NCBI GenBank assembly: GCA_029265085.1
Contig: JAJUJY010000010.1
Location: 1 to 54,650 of the forward strand
Length of the DNA stretch: 54,650 nt
Origin: Chloroflexota bacterium
Lineage (GTDB): Bacteria; Chloroflexota; Anaerolineae; Anaerolineales; Anaerolineaceae
Direction: 5' to 3'
Below, one piece after another: positions 36,673 to 44,474 of the stretch (position 1 is the first letter of the stretch; each line of letters opens with the position of its first letter). Both the position numbers and the translations under genes were made by a program. The notes beneath the pieces are model-generated. The model was not told the origin of the DNA. It worked only from the letters and a program-made list of their open reading frames with translations, and made no database searches.

Positions 36673-37449
36673 ATGCATATTCTTGTAACCAATGATGACG
36701 GCGTTACAGCGCCGGGTCTCTTGGCTTTAGCACAGGCACTGCGGCCTTTAGGAAAAGTAACAGTGTTAGCTCCAGACCGTAACTGGTCGGCCTCCGGACA
36801 TGTAAAAACACTGCACCGTCCATTGAGGATGAAAGAAGTACTCTTGGCTGACGGTACAACCGCACTGGCTTCGGACGGCGCACCGTCCGATTGCGTTTCT
36901 CTAGCCGTTTTGGGTGTGTTAAATGAGCCGATCGATCTAGTTGTTTCCGGAATTAACCCCGGCGCAAATGTTGGTCATGATGTTACCTACTCCGGGACGG
37001 TGACAGCTGCGATGGAAGGGGCTATCTGGGGATTGCCTTCCCTGGCATTTTCAATTGATTTGGGAGAAAACCACCGCGGCGGTGTGGATTATGCTCCGGC
37101 TGCTGATATTGCCGCAAAAGTTGTGCGGATGGTTCAGGAAAATCAATTACCGAAGAACGTCTTTTTAAATACCAATATTCCGGATTTACCGGCAGATCAA
37201 ATTAAAGGCTTGATGGTGACTCGTTTGGGGCTGCGGATCTACCTGGATGAACTGGTCCGCCGTGAAGACCCGCGAGGTAAGCCTTATTATTGGATTGGCG
37301 GTGATGCGCCGACCGGTGTGCCGGAAGAAGGCACCGATATTGGTGCTTTGGCGGCTGGATACGTCTCGATTGCGCCAATTCAATTGGATTTAACAGCTCA
37401 TCATGCATTACCTGCCATCCGAGATTGGAATTGGCCAACGTTGGGCTAA
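36673..37449 (+). CDS. surE: 5'/3'-nucleotidase SurE
   Basis: Divalent-metal-dependent nucleoside monophosphate phosphatase of 258 residues. The family signature is exact: ILVTNDDGVTAPGL at the N terminus, LAPDRNWSASGH, SDGAPSDCVSLAVLG, VVSGINPGANVGHDVTYSGTVTAAMEG (in part). I chose the ATG at 36673, preceded by AAGGTGGAG; a GTG three codons earlier lies inside that site. It follows adenosine deaminase by 12 bp. There is no pcm or rpoS-type neighbour as in proteobacteria. Confidence 0.95.
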   Translation: MHILVTNDDGVTAPGLLALAQALRPLGKVTVLAPDRNWSASGHVKTLHRPLRMKEVLLADGTTALASDGAPSDCVSLAVLGVLNEPIDLVVSGINPGANVGHDVTYSGTVTAAMEGAIWGLPSLAFSIDLGENHRGGVDYAPAADIAAKVVRMVQENQLPKNVFLNTNIPDLPADQIKGLMVTRLGLRIYLDELVRREDPRGKPYYWIGGDAPTGVPEEGTDIGALAAGYVSIAPIQLDLTAHHALPAIRDWNWPTLG

Positions 37450-37514
37450 GTACCGGGGGCATATCTGGTTGGTGAAATGATTTTCACCGGTTGATAAATC
37501 GAACCCGCACAAAC

Positions 37515-37542
37515 TTGCCTTTCAATTCCTTTATGCTATACT
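37515..37542 (+). promoter_or_regulatory. Promoter of the CBS-domain gene
   Basis: TTGCCT (37515-37520), 16-bp spacer, extended -10 TGCTATACT (TATACT 37537-37542), 85 bp before the ATG. Confidence 0.65.
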
Positions 37543-37627
37543 GAATAACGAAGCCAAATCATTTGCCTGGCCATTGCGGCCAATTGAGAGCCAAGCTTTA
37601 TCCAGAACTCTGCTAAGGAGAAAAAAT

Positions 37628-38047
37628 ATGCAAAATACTGTGCGTGACTGGATGAACGACCTGGTAGTTTTTACCGATCCAGAGACAACCGTTACGGATG
37701 CCTTGAGCTTAATGCGGCGCAGGTATATCAACAGCTTGATCGTGCGCAAAACGGCCGATAGTCCTAATTATGGGATTGTGACCTCGATTGATATTTGCGA
37801 TAAGATCGTAGCGCAAGGGCAGGACCCTTCTACAGTTAAAGTGAAGGAAATCATGAGTTCGCCTTTGTTTACGGTGTCCGGCGAAATGACGATTAAGGAA
37901 TGCGCATCCATCATGAAAGATAAGCGTGTTCATCATCTCCCGGTAGTCGATGTGAACGGCAATGTCATTGGTATGATCTCTGCAAATGATTTTCTGGTAA
38001 TTGCGGAAACCCTTGGGCGCGGCCCAGGTGAGCGGACCTTGTCCTGA
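37628..38047 (+). CDS. Two-CBS-domain protein
   Basis: A 139-residue protein that consists of a pair of CBS domains (about 10-65 and 75-130), which bind adenosyl ligands such as AMP, ATP or SAM and act as sensors. Visible are MNDLVVFTDPETTVTDALSL and IMSSPLFTVSGEMTIKEC, the second followed by HHLPVVDVNGNVIGMISANDF (in outline). No catalytic partner domain is present. The ATG at 37628 has TAAGGAG; an in-frame ATG at 37574 has no site. It stands alone after surE with its own promoter. Its partner protein is unknown. Confidence 0.85.
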   Translation: MQNTVRDWMNDLVVFTDPETTVTDALSLMRRRYINSLIVRKTADSPNYGIVTSIDICDKIVAQGQDPSTVKVKEIMSSPLFTVSGEMTIKECASIMKDKRVHHLPVVDVNGNVIGMISANDFLVIAETLGRGPGERTLS

Positions 38048-38059
38048 GGTCTTTTCCTC

Positions 38060-38091
38060 TTGACAAAATTACCCGGCGCATGGATTATAAT
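38060..38091 (+). promoter_or_regulatory. Promoter placed for a leaderless CAP-LysM message
   Basis: TTGACA (38060-38065) and TATAAT (38086-38091). The distance to TATAAT is 20 bp, and to the overlapping GATTAT (38083-38088) it is 17 bp. From TATAAT the next six bases are GATCCA and then the ATG at 38098. There is no Shine-Dalgarno sequence. Confidence 0.6.
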
Positions 38092-38097
38092 GATCCA

Positions 38098-39096
38098 ATG
38101 CGCCGGAAATATTTAACTACAATTTTTACACTTGCTATTTCAATTCTGGTTGGCCTGGCTGTGATGCTCTCGGCTCAACCGGTTAAAGCGGATGTGGGTA
38201 CACCCTATGATTTGATCAGCCTGGTCAATGGACTGCGAACTGCCAATGGCTTACCTGCTCTGGAGGTGGATCCGATCTTGATGGGCACAGCCCAATATAC
38301 GGCTGAAATTATGGCCAGTACTGGCAGTTGTTCCCACATCGGCAATGTGAGCGGACGGGCAGCCGCATCCGGATATGGCGGTGGTGCCACCGTTTGGGCA
38401 ACGGAAAATATTGCCTGTGCCTATGGTTGGACGGCCGAGCAGGTGGTTTACCAATCCTGGGCAGATGAATTGCATATGCTGCCAATGACCAACCCCAATT
38501 ATGTGCATATCGGGGCAGGAGTGACCACAGTGGACGGGAAAACATATTACGTGGTTCATGCCGCCTATTACACAGGGGCTTCCGCTTATACTCCTTCTGC
38601 GCCTGGGACGAACCCTGGCGGCAATCCGCAGCCAGTTTCAACGATCGCGATTATCAAGCCAGTACAAACATCCACCCCAAGCGGTGACGGTTCCATCGTC
38701 CATGTGGTGCAGCCAGGACAGTCTTTGTGGAATATCGCCATTTCTTATGGGGTGAAAATTGCCGATTTGATCAAGATGAATAATCTGGCAGCCACACCGA
38801 TTGTATATCCTGATCAAAAGATTGTGATTCAAGGTTCTTTTACGCCAACTTTGTCTCCTACTGTTACACTCACTCCCATGCCGCCCACGCGGACTCCGAC
38901 TCCAACGGCAACTCCCAAGACCCCCACGGCGACCTATACAATTACACCTACCCCAACCAGCACGCCCAGGCCGCTCCTCCCGGATGTTGAACTACCGGAA
39001 TGGCTCAATAAGCGCGCTTTAGGGATTGGTTTTATCGCAATTAGCGGGATTGGTCTGTTGATGGTTTTGATTGGCGGAATACGTAAGAAATCTTAA
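38098..39096 (+). CDS. Secreted CAP-domain (SCP/PR1) and LysM surface protein
   Basis: Extracytoplasmic protein of 332 residues. In order: a signal peptide (about 1-32, ending VKA), a CAP/SCP domain (about 40-165, with the ALEVDPILMGTAQYTAEIM helix, CSHIGN and VHIGAGV), a LysM domain (about 195-245: HVVQPGQSLWNIAISYGVK) that binds peptidoglycan or chitin-like glycans, a long Thr/Pro-rich linker (about 248-295), then a C-terminal membrane helix and basic RKKS tail. This is a wall-associated, C-terminally anchored protein. An in-frame ATG at 38080 lies inside the promoter, so 38098 is preferred; the message then seems leaderless. Function not known. Confidence 0.85.
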   Translation: MRRKYLTTIFTLAISILVGLAVMLSAQPVKADVGTPYDLISLVNGLRTANGLPALEVDPILMGTAQYTAEIMASTGSCSHIGNVSGRAAASGYGGGATVWATENIACAYGWTAEQVVYQSWADELHMLPMTNPNYVHIGAGVTTVDGKTYYVVHAAYYTGASAYTPSAPGTNPGGNPQPVSTIAIIKPVQTSTPSGDGSIVHVVQPGQSLWNIAISYGVKIADLIKMNNLAATPIVYPDQKIVIQGSFTPTLSPTVTLTPMPPTRTPTPTATPKTPTATYTITPTPTSTPRPLLPDVELPEWLNKRALGIGFIAISGIGLLMVLIGGIRKKS

Positions 39097-39100
39097 ATCA

Positions 39101-39136
39101 TAAGGGCAGCCGTTTGATGGCTGCCCTTTCTTTTTT
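39101..39136. terminator. Shared terminator between the CAP-LysM gene and cysE
   Basis: AAGGGCAGCC / GGCTGCCCTT stem followed on the plus strand by TCTTTTTT. The stem lies between the convergent stops of the CAP-LysM and cysE genes and on the minus strand has a weaker T-run. Confidence 0.82.
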
Positions 39137-39917
39137 AGATCGAAAAATCTTCACCATGCCATACCCCGTGGGATGGCGGGTGGACCAAAAGCGGATTTTC
39201 AATCACGGTTTTTCTTCCGTGACCATTTCCATTCCCGTTACCGTTTGTTCCTCCAGGGGTAGCGTAGGCATGCGTGTGGGCGGGCAATTGGGCTTCCAGC
39301 GCTTCAATCCGCGCTAAAACCGAGGCAATCGACTCGCCAATGGCATCGGGCAGCTTGCCGTGTTCCAGATCCGGGGTTGTGGAGGTGCGCGGTTTGCTGC
39401 GCATGACCACCTGTCCTGGCACACCCACAACAACTGAGTTAGGCGGCACAGACTTTACCACAACCGCATTTGCGCCAATTCGGCTGCCGCGTCCAATCGT
39501 AATATTACCCAGTACTTTGGCCCCGGAGCCAATCACCACATCATCCTCAATGGTTGGGTGACGTTTTCCTTTTTCCAGGCTCACACCACCCAGGGTGACC
39601 CCGTGATAAAGGGTTACATTGTTGCCAATTTCGGCCGTCTCACCAATCACGACACCCATACCGTGGTCGATAAAAAATTTTTGACCAATAGTTGCTCCAG
39701 GATGAATTTCTATACCGGTAATAAAGCGATTGATATGCGATGTCCAGCGGGCAAGTAATTTAAAATTGTGGCGCCACAGCCAGTGTGCCAGACGATGTCC
39801 CCACATCGCATGAATACCCGGATAGGCAAGGAAAATTTCTAGCGGGCTGCGAGCGGCAGGGTCTCGCTCAAAGGCCGATTGAATATCTGCTTGCATGGCT
39901 CGAAATACCTTTAACAT
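39135..39917 (-). CDS. cysE: Serine O-acetyltransferase CysE
   Basis: Transfers acetyl from acetyl-CoA to serine, the first step of cysteine synthesis. The 260 residues show an N-terminal helical domain (about 1-70) and the left-handed beta-helix of hexapeptide repeats ([21 protein letters not shown] in part, about 72-180), ending [10 protein letters not shown]. Beyond this is an unusual tail of about 75 residues with a Gly/Asn repeat ([12 protein letters not shown]) that ends in EDFSI. A C-terminal isoleucine is what cysteine synthase complexes need to insert into the CysK active site. ATG at 39917 has AGGTG upstream; 39941 is rejected. It lies 40 bp after cysK. Confidence 0.93.
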   Translation of the reverse strand: MLKVFRAMQADIQSAFERDPAARSPLEIFLAYPGIHAMWGHRLAHWLWRHNFKLLARWTSHINRFITGIEIHPGATIGQKFFIDHGMGVVIGETAEIGNNVTLYHGVTLGGVSLEKGKRHPTIEDDVVIGSGAKVLGNITIGRGSRIGANAVVVKSVPPNSVVVGVPGQVVMRSKPRTSTTPDLEHGKLPDAIGESIASVLARIEALEAQLPAHTHAYATPGGTNGNGNGNGHGRKTVIENPLLVHPPSHGVWHGEDFSI

Positions 39918-39957
39918 GTTGCACCTGCTTTCTTCATCCAATTTTTGGGTAACTCAC

Positions 39958-40890
39958 TTATTCAGCCAGGTCCGCGTAAAGGGCTGTGCTGAGGTAGCGT
40001 TCTCCAAAGGATGGGATAATAACTACAATTAATTTCCCGGCATTTTCAGGCCGGCGAGAAATTTCCAGCGCTGCCCAGGTGGCTGCACCGGAAGATATTC
40101 CCACCAATAATCCTTCTTGTTTTGCCATTTCCCGGGCTGTGCGGAAGGCATCTTCCGCTTTCACCCGTACGATCTCGTCGTAGATTTGGGTGTTTAATAC
40201 ATCTGGGATAAAGCCAGCCCCAATTCCCTGGATCGGATGAGGACCTTTCGGCCCACCCGATAAAACCGGTGAGGCATCTGGTTCTACTGCAATGGCTTTG
40301 AAGGAAGGTTTGCGTGCTTTTAGAACCTCACTGACGCCTGTGATCGTTCCACCCGTACCAATGCCTGCGACCACAAAATCCACCTTCCCATCGGTGTCAC
40401 GCCAGATTTCTTCCGCAGTGGTTTTGCGGTGAATTTCCGGATTGGCCGGGTTCTTAAATTGTTGTGGAATAAAGTAACGCGGATCGGAAGCAGCTAATTC
40501 TTCTGCTTTGCGGATTGCCCCAGCCATACCTTCGCTGCCGGGGGTCAGGATCAGTTCCGCGCCGTAAGCACGTAATAACATGCGCCTTTCTTTGCTCATC
40601 GTTTCCGGCATTACCAGGGTGCAGCGGTATCCGCGAGCGGCGGCAACAAAAGCCAGGGCAATTCCGGTATTGCCGCTGGTAGGCTCCAAAATGATCGTAT
40701 CCGCGTTGATCTTGCCGGCTTTTTCGGCTGCATCAATCATTGCTGCGCCAATCCGGTCTTTGACGCTGTGAGCTGGATTGAAGAATTCAAGTTTGGCGGC
40801 GACCTCGGCCACACTGCCTTCTGTAAGCCGGTTTAAGCGAACCAGCGGTGTATTTCCAATCAATTCTGTGACGTTGTTTGCGATTTTCAT
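39958..40890 (-). CDS. cysK: Cysteine synthase A (O-acetylserine sulfhydrylase)
   Basis: Makes cysteine from O-acetylserine and sulfide; PLP-dependent, cytoplasmic, 310 residues. Motifs: [14 protein letters not shown], the PLP lysine in [14 protein letters not shown] (about 45), [13 protein letters not shown] (substrate loop), and [14 protein letters not shown] (phosphate loop). An in-frame upstream start at 40950 is rejected because AGGAGTT lies before the ATG at 40890. It is first in a cysK-cysE operon whose transcript begins about 228 nt upstream and carries a leader peptide and alternative hairpins. The operon is thus likely attenuated by cysteine supply (inference). Confidence 0.95.
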   Translation of the reverse strand: MKIANNVTELIGNTPLVRLNRLTEGSVAEVAAKLEFFNPAHSVKDRIGAAMIDAAEKAGKINADTIILEPTSGNTGIALAFVAAARGYRCTLVMPETMSKERRMLLRAYGAELILTPGSEGMAGAIRKAEELAASDPRYFIPQQFKNPANPEIHRKTTAEEIWRDTDGKVDFVVAGIGTGGTITGVSEVLKARKPSFKAIAVEPDASPVLSGGPKGPHPIQGIGAGFIPDVLNTQIYDEIVRVKAEDAFRTAREMAKQEGLLVGISSGAATWAALEISRRPENAGKLIVVIIPSFGERYLSTALYADLAE

Positions 40891-41118
40891 TGATAACTCC
40901 TGAATATGGTTAAAAATAAAACCAGCAGGCACAAAAACAGTGAACAACACTGCCGCTCCCTTCGATATTTGCGGGGCTGCTGTCCACTGCCTAAGCCTGC
41001 TGGCTACTCAATTCATTCTTTTGATCTGAGCGAGGCAGTGGTTACAACCAACCCCGCCGCAGACACATGCAATTTAATTTCATCATTAATCCCTGTTTCA
41101 ACATGTTTATGTTCTTAA
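40891..41118 (-). promoter_or_regulatory. Candidate cysteine attenuator leader of cysK-cysE
   Basis: Read on the minus strand. A Cys-containing leader ORF (41086-41042) is followed directly by CCACTGCCT (41041-41033), which can pair with AGGCAGTGG (40992-40984). A terminator can form from AGCCAGCAGGC (41005-40995) and GCCTGCTGGTT (40930-40920), followed by TTATTTTT. The two stems cannot coexist simply, because the terminator's 5' arm lies in the loop of the first stem. Completing the leader ORF would cover CCACTGCCT and favour the terminator; stalling at the Cys codons would favour the first stem. A second CAGTG/CACTG hairpin with TTTTT lies near 40935-40955. Function is inferred, not shown. 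Confidence 0.6.
41042..41086 (-). CDS. Leader peptide of the cysK attenuator
   Basis: Fourteen-residue ORF, MMKLNCMCLRRGWL, read from the sequence; it is too short to be noticed by ordinary gene finding. It has two Cys codons (TGC, TGT), at positions 6 and 8, in a 14-residue peptide. An AGGGA site lies upstream of the ATG and the TAA is directly followed by the stem-forming CCACTGCCT. The location inside the cysK leader makes a cysteine-sensing role likely. Chance cannot be excluded without homologues. Confidence 0.5.
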   Translation of the reverse strand: MMKLNCMCLRRGWL

Positions 41119-41124
41119 TTGGAT

Positions 41125-41152
41125 ATTATATGTCGAAATTTTACCTTGTCAA
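41125..41152 (-). promoter_or_regulatory. cysK-cysE promoter
   Basis: On the minus strand TTGACA (41152-41147), 16-bp spacer, TATAAT (41130-41125): both hexamers are consensus. The start is expected at about 41118, giving a leader of about 228 nt. Confidence 0.85.
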
Positions 41153-41205
41153 GAGAATGTGCAACCAAATAAAATCTTTTACGTAATATAGATATGAGGA
41201 TGCCG

Positions 41206-41211
41206 TATAAT
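41206..41211 (+). promoter_or_regulatory. -10 box of the membrane protein gene at 41289
   Basis: Perfect TATAAT, 77 bp before the ATG. No convincing -35 was found. It is divergent from the cysK promoter, 54 bp away. Confidence 0.45.
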
Positions 41212-41288
41212 GATATTGGAACATTAAAAATAAATGAGAATGCCGGGGGCTGCAGGTTAATCCAGACCATTCTGAAGGAGTATGCGGG

Positions 41289-41648
41289 ATGAGACGTATC
41301 CGTCAAACCTGGATCCTGCTAGCGGGTTTAACCGTATTGATCGGCGCCTGGTGTTATGTCAGCCTATTTATGACGGCTTCGATGACTCCTTTACCGTTAG
41401 GGCAGGGTTTTTCTACGACCCTGATGGGCGGGAGTGCCATGCTGTTCATTCTAGCCGTAAAACTCGAAGTGCTGTTTTTGGCAATTCTGGCAGGTGTGTT
41501 GGCTGGAATTGGCGCAGTGATGATATTCTCGCTGATTGGCGGCAGCAGTATAGGGTGGCCGTTGATCTTGGCCTGTGTTGCCGGCTCGGTGGGCCTGGGG
41601 CTGTTCTTTTATGATCGCGTTGTCTGCCCGGTTCGCCATCGCCGCTGA
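41289..41648 (+). CDS. Small multi-pass membrane protein, function unknown
   Basis: A 119-residue protein with four hydrophobic stretches (about 8-30, 43-65, 68-90 and 92-110), ending in a basic tail VRHRR. I do not recognise a family. The ATG at 41289 has GAAGGAG eight bases upstream; an overlapping ORF starting at 41282 is in another frame and has no membrane segments or sense. It precedes the LiaF-like cluster with a 251-bp gap, so it may be unrelated to it. Confidence 0.7.
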   Translation: MRRIRQTWILLAGLTVLIGAWCYVSLFMTASMTPLPLGQGFSTTLMGGSAMLFILAVKLEVLFLAILAGVLAGIGAVMIFSLIGGSSIGWPLILACVAGSVGLGLFFYDRVVCPVRHRR

Positions 41649-41676
41649 ATACGATGAAAACGGTGTTCTGGCGGGG

Positions 41677-41727
41677 ATACCTGTTCAAACGGGTAGGTAA
41701 AATTTGGTCGAAAGGTGGAACAGGTAT
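41677..41727. repeat. Long inverted repeat between membrane protein genes
   Basis: ATACCTGTTC (41677-41686) and GAACAGGTAT (41718-41727), perfect 10-bp arms with a 31-nt loop, 29 bases after the stop of the 119-residue membrane protein. No T-run follows, so it is not an ordinary terminator. It could be a protein-binding site pair or an RNA hairpin. Confidence 0.5.
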
Positions 41728-41899
41728 TGTATAGTTCGCTATTCGGAATAAGTCCGGCTGACAGTACACTGATATTGTGCGAGTGATTTTTTTCAATTCT
41801 CAAAATTCATGGCTTTATTGAAATTTATTGTTCGAGACCAGGCGTTTGCTTTGCAAGTCAATTCGATCATTATTATTTTGTTTTTTGGGAGGATAGGTT

Positions 41900-42700
41900 A
41901 TGAAATCAAGTCGATTGTTTTGGGGATTCGTGGTTATCATTCTGGGGGTGATTTTCCTGCTCTCGAATCTTGGCTTTTTGCCGGTCAATTTTTGGCAGGT
42001 GTTTTGGCCCTTTGCTTTGATCGTTTTGGGATTGTGGTTCCTGGTAGCCCCCAGGTTATTCCGCGGGAAGGTTGAAACCCAGGCGATTGCAGTAGCTCTG
42101 GAAAACACCACAGAAGCTGAACTTGAAATTAATCATGGCGCTGGCAGATTGCTTGTTTCTGGGGGTGCTGCTCCCGCGAATCTATTCGATGGAAATTTTG
42201 TGGGCGATGTGGCCAAGTACATCTATCGTCAGAATGAAAAAGCTTCAGTGAAGTTAAATGCGGATGCAGGGCCAGTATTCATTTTCCCAGTTGGGATCAG
42301 TTCTGAAGGATTTCAATGGGATATGCATCTCAATTCAAACATCCCATTTAAGCTGCGCTTCCATACGGGTGCAGGAGAAAGTGTGCTGAATTTGCGTGAT
42401 GTAAAAGCACACAGTATTGTTCTTGAGACCGGAGCCAGTTCAACAGAGATGACATTACCGGCGAATGCAGGGCTGACGGATGTAAAGATTTCTTCCGGCG
42501 CCGCTTCGGTAATATTGCATGTGCCAGAAGGTGTGGCTGCACGCATCAAGGTCGAAAGTGGGCTGGCAGGAATAAATATTGACTCAACACGCTTCCCCTA
42601 TAACGGAACGTATTATGAGACACCTGGTTTTGACACCGCTTCAAATCGGGTGATGATTAAAGCCGAGACAGGCATCAGTTCGTTGGAAATTTCTTCATAA
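41900..42700 (+). CDS. LiaF-like membrane protein with beta-rich C-terminal domain (cluster gene 1)
   Basis: A 266-residue protein. Two N-terminal helices (about 5-25 and 30-50, FWGFVVIILGVIFLLSNLG and FWPFALIVLGLWFLV) are of the LiaI/LiaF transmembrane type. The remainder (about 60-266) is a repetitive, Gly-Ala-Ser-rich beta structure like the LiaF/DUF4097 toastrack. LiaF-type proteins in Bacillota repress an envelope-stress two-component system; whether this does is not known, since no lia kinase or regulator lies near. A strong GGGAGGAT site precedes the ATG. Two similar genes follow. Confidence 0.78.
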   Translation: MKSSRLFWGFVVIILGVIFLLSNLGFLPVNFWQVFWPFALIVLGLWFLVAPRLFRGKVETQAIAVALENTTEAELEINHGAGRLLVSGGAAPANLFDGNFVGDVAKYIYRQNEKASVKLNADAGPVFIFPVGISSEGFQWDMHLNSNIPFKLRFHTGAGESVLNLRDVKAHSIVLETGASSTEMTLPANAGLTDVKISSGAASVILHVPEGVAARIKVESGLAGINIDSTRFPYNGTYYETPGFDTASNRVMIKAETGISSLEISS

Positions 42701-42725
42701 TTCTTTTATTGCAAGGAGTAATCTC

Positions 42726-43358
42726 ATGAATCAAACACGTTGGCGTTTCTTGGTTGGTGGTGCGCTGGTTGTTGCCGGTGCGCTGGCATTGTTCGGGAAT
42801 GTGTTTTCCATCAATATGGCAGGATTCATTTGGGGCATTATTTTCGGTGTGGCTGGTCTGACCTTCTTGGGTGTAACCGCTATGGACCGAAAGGCCTGGT
42901 GGGGTGTAATCCCTGGCTTTACTTTGTTAGGGATTGGGGGAGTCATTTTGCTGGATGAGTTGAGTCCGCGTCTGGCTAATATGATCGGCGGCGCATTTGT
43001 GGTCGGCGGCATTGCATTAGCATTTCTCACCGTGTATTTCTTGAATCGTAAATTCTGGTGGGCGTTGATCCCGGCTGGAACGATGATTTCGATCACTTTG
43101 CTGATCATCCTGGAAAACTTCATGGACGAACCCGCCTGGATTTTCTTGCTCGGCCTGGCTGCAACATTTGGCCTGTTAACCCTAATTCGGGTTGAAGGGC
43201 AGAAAATGACCTGGCCAATCTACCCGGCTGTGGCGCTGTTGGTGGTAACAGGTATCGTTATGTTTGCCAGTGTTGATTGGGCTGGATATGTCTGGCCGGT
43301 GATCTTGATTGCGGGCGGGGGCGTGATGGTTTGGCGTGCTTTGGCTTCGCGCAATTAA
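42726..43358 (+). CDS. Multi-pass membrane protein, cluster gene 2
   Basis: A 210-residue, almost wholly hydrophobic protein with about seven membrane segments arranged as pairs. Each pair carries a Gly/Val/Trp-rich loop such as FWWALIPAGTMISITLL. It has no toastrack domain. Its composition resembles the transmembrane parts of the neighbouring LiaF-like proteins, so it may be their membrane partner. It begins 25 bp after the first cluster gene with a GCAAGGAG site. Function not known. Confidence 0.72.
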   Translation: MNQTRWRFLVGGALVVAGALALFGNVFSINMAGFIWGIIFGVAGLTFLGVTAMDRKAWWGVIPGFTLLGIGGVILLDELSPRLANMIGGAFVVGGIALAFLTVYFLNRKFWWALIPAGTMISITLLIILENFMDEPAWIFLLGLAATFGLLTLIRVEGQKMTWPIYPAVALLVVTGIVMFASVDWAGYVWPVILIAGGGVMVWRALASRN

Positions 43359-43391
43359 GGATAGATTGAGCTCGAAGGAGGGGCTGTTGCT

Positions 43392-44441
43392 ATGGAAAAA
43401 CCATATCGGCGTAGTATTTTCTGGCCGTTAATTTTTATCGCTGTGGGTGTGCTGTTTCTCTTGAACAATTTCCGGATTGTTCAAGGAGATGCATGGGACC
43501 TGTTGGTGAAATTGTGGCCGTTGTTGTTCCTGGTTGGTGGGGTAGACTCATTATTCCAGGGCCGAGGGTGGGTGTGGGGTGTGTTTTCCATCTGCCTGGG
43601 GACAGTTTTCTTGTTGGCAAACTTCGATTATTTGCCTTGGGATGCCTTTGATTTGCTCCTGCGCTTGTGGCCGGTATTGTTGATCGCCGCTGGCCTGGAC
43701 CTGGTTTTCCGAGGGAGATCGCCGCTGGTGAATATTGCTGGTATCCTGGTCGCTTTGCTGCTTGTGGGCGGGATTGTCTGGTATTCCTTCTCAAATGTGT
43801 CTGTAATTAGCGGTGCCGCAGAACCGGTTTCCCAATCTTTAGGGAATGCAAAAAAGGCTAACCTGGTCATTGAGAATCCATTTGGTGATCTGAAACTTTC
43901 CTCAGGCGCAGCAGATGGGCAGTTGATTGAAGGTACTGCAATGTTAATTAAGCCTTTGGAACTGGAACAGCGCTATAACGTTGCAAATACAATCGGTACG
44001 TTTAATTTACGGGCCGAAGGGGAAGTGATTGTTCCCTTTGGCAGTAATTTAAACCGCCCGACCTGGGATTTGAAAGTAAATGATGATGTTCCTCTCAATA
44101 TTCAGGCAAATTCTGCTTTTGGCCGGCAAACGATTGATTTCACCGGTTTGAATGTAGAGCGATTTGATCTTGAAGTTGCATTTGGTTTGGTTACGGTTAC
44201 TTTGCCGGATGATGTCGCTTTGAATGGTCAAATTGACCTTCCGTTCGGAAGTGTGGTGGTGTATGTGCCAAAAGATGCTCACGTTCAAGTGAACGCCGAT
44301 ACAGCGTTTACTGCGCTTACCTATCCAGATGGATTTGAACGATCAGGTAACGTGATCAGCTCACAATCAACGGATGGCCCATTAATGAGGATCACGATCA
44401 ACCAGCCATTCGGTCGAGTCAGTATTCGCTATTTGCCATAA
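43392..44441 (+). CDS. LiaF-like membrane protein with duplicated helix pair (cluster gene 3)
   Basis: A 349-residue protein. The N terminus (about 1-130) contains a repeated unit: FWPLIFIAVGVLFLLNNF, then LVKLWPLLFLVGGVDSLFQG, and again GVFSICLGTVFLLANFDYL, then LLRLWPVLLIAAGLDLVFRG. So a two-helix LiaF/DUF5668-type module has been duplicated. A further helix (about 118-136) leads to a beta-rich toastrack domain (about 150-349). Its ATG has a CGAAGGAGG site. A rho-independent terminator ends the cluster. Confidence 0.8.
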   Translation: MEKPYRRSIFWPLIFIAVGVLFLLNNFRIVQGDAWDLLVKLWPLLFLVGGVDSLFQGRGWVWGVFSICLGTVFLLANFDYLPWDAFDLLLRLWPVLLIAAGLDLVFRGRSPLVNIAGILVALLLVGGIVWYSFSNVSVISGAAEPVSQSLGNAKKANLVIENPFGDLKLSSGAADGQLIEGTAMLIKPLELEQRYNVANTIGTFNLRAEGEVIVPFGSNLNRPTWDLKVNDDVPLNIQANSAFGRQTIDFTGLNVERFDLEVAFGLVTVTLPDDVALNGQIDLPFGSVVVYVPKDAHVQVNADTAFTALTYPDGFERSGNVISSQSTDGPLMRITINQPFGRVSIRYLP

Positions 44442-44474
44442 GCGGTAAAACAACCTTTTTTCTTTTGTGTTGAT

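Noticed and set aside
37471..37488. GGTGAAA/TTTCACC hairpin after surE as a terminator
   Set aside because: Only 7 bp and no T-run on either side; read-through is as likely.
40891..41118. T-box or SAM riboswitch in the cysK leader
   Set aside because: Neither a T-box consensus nor the SAM riboswitch core is seen; the leader ORF and the alternative stems explain the region better.
41809..42111. ORFs on both strands of about 90 codons before the first LiaF-like gene
   Set aside because: They overlap the well-supported gene at 41900 in other frames and have no ribosome-binding site.
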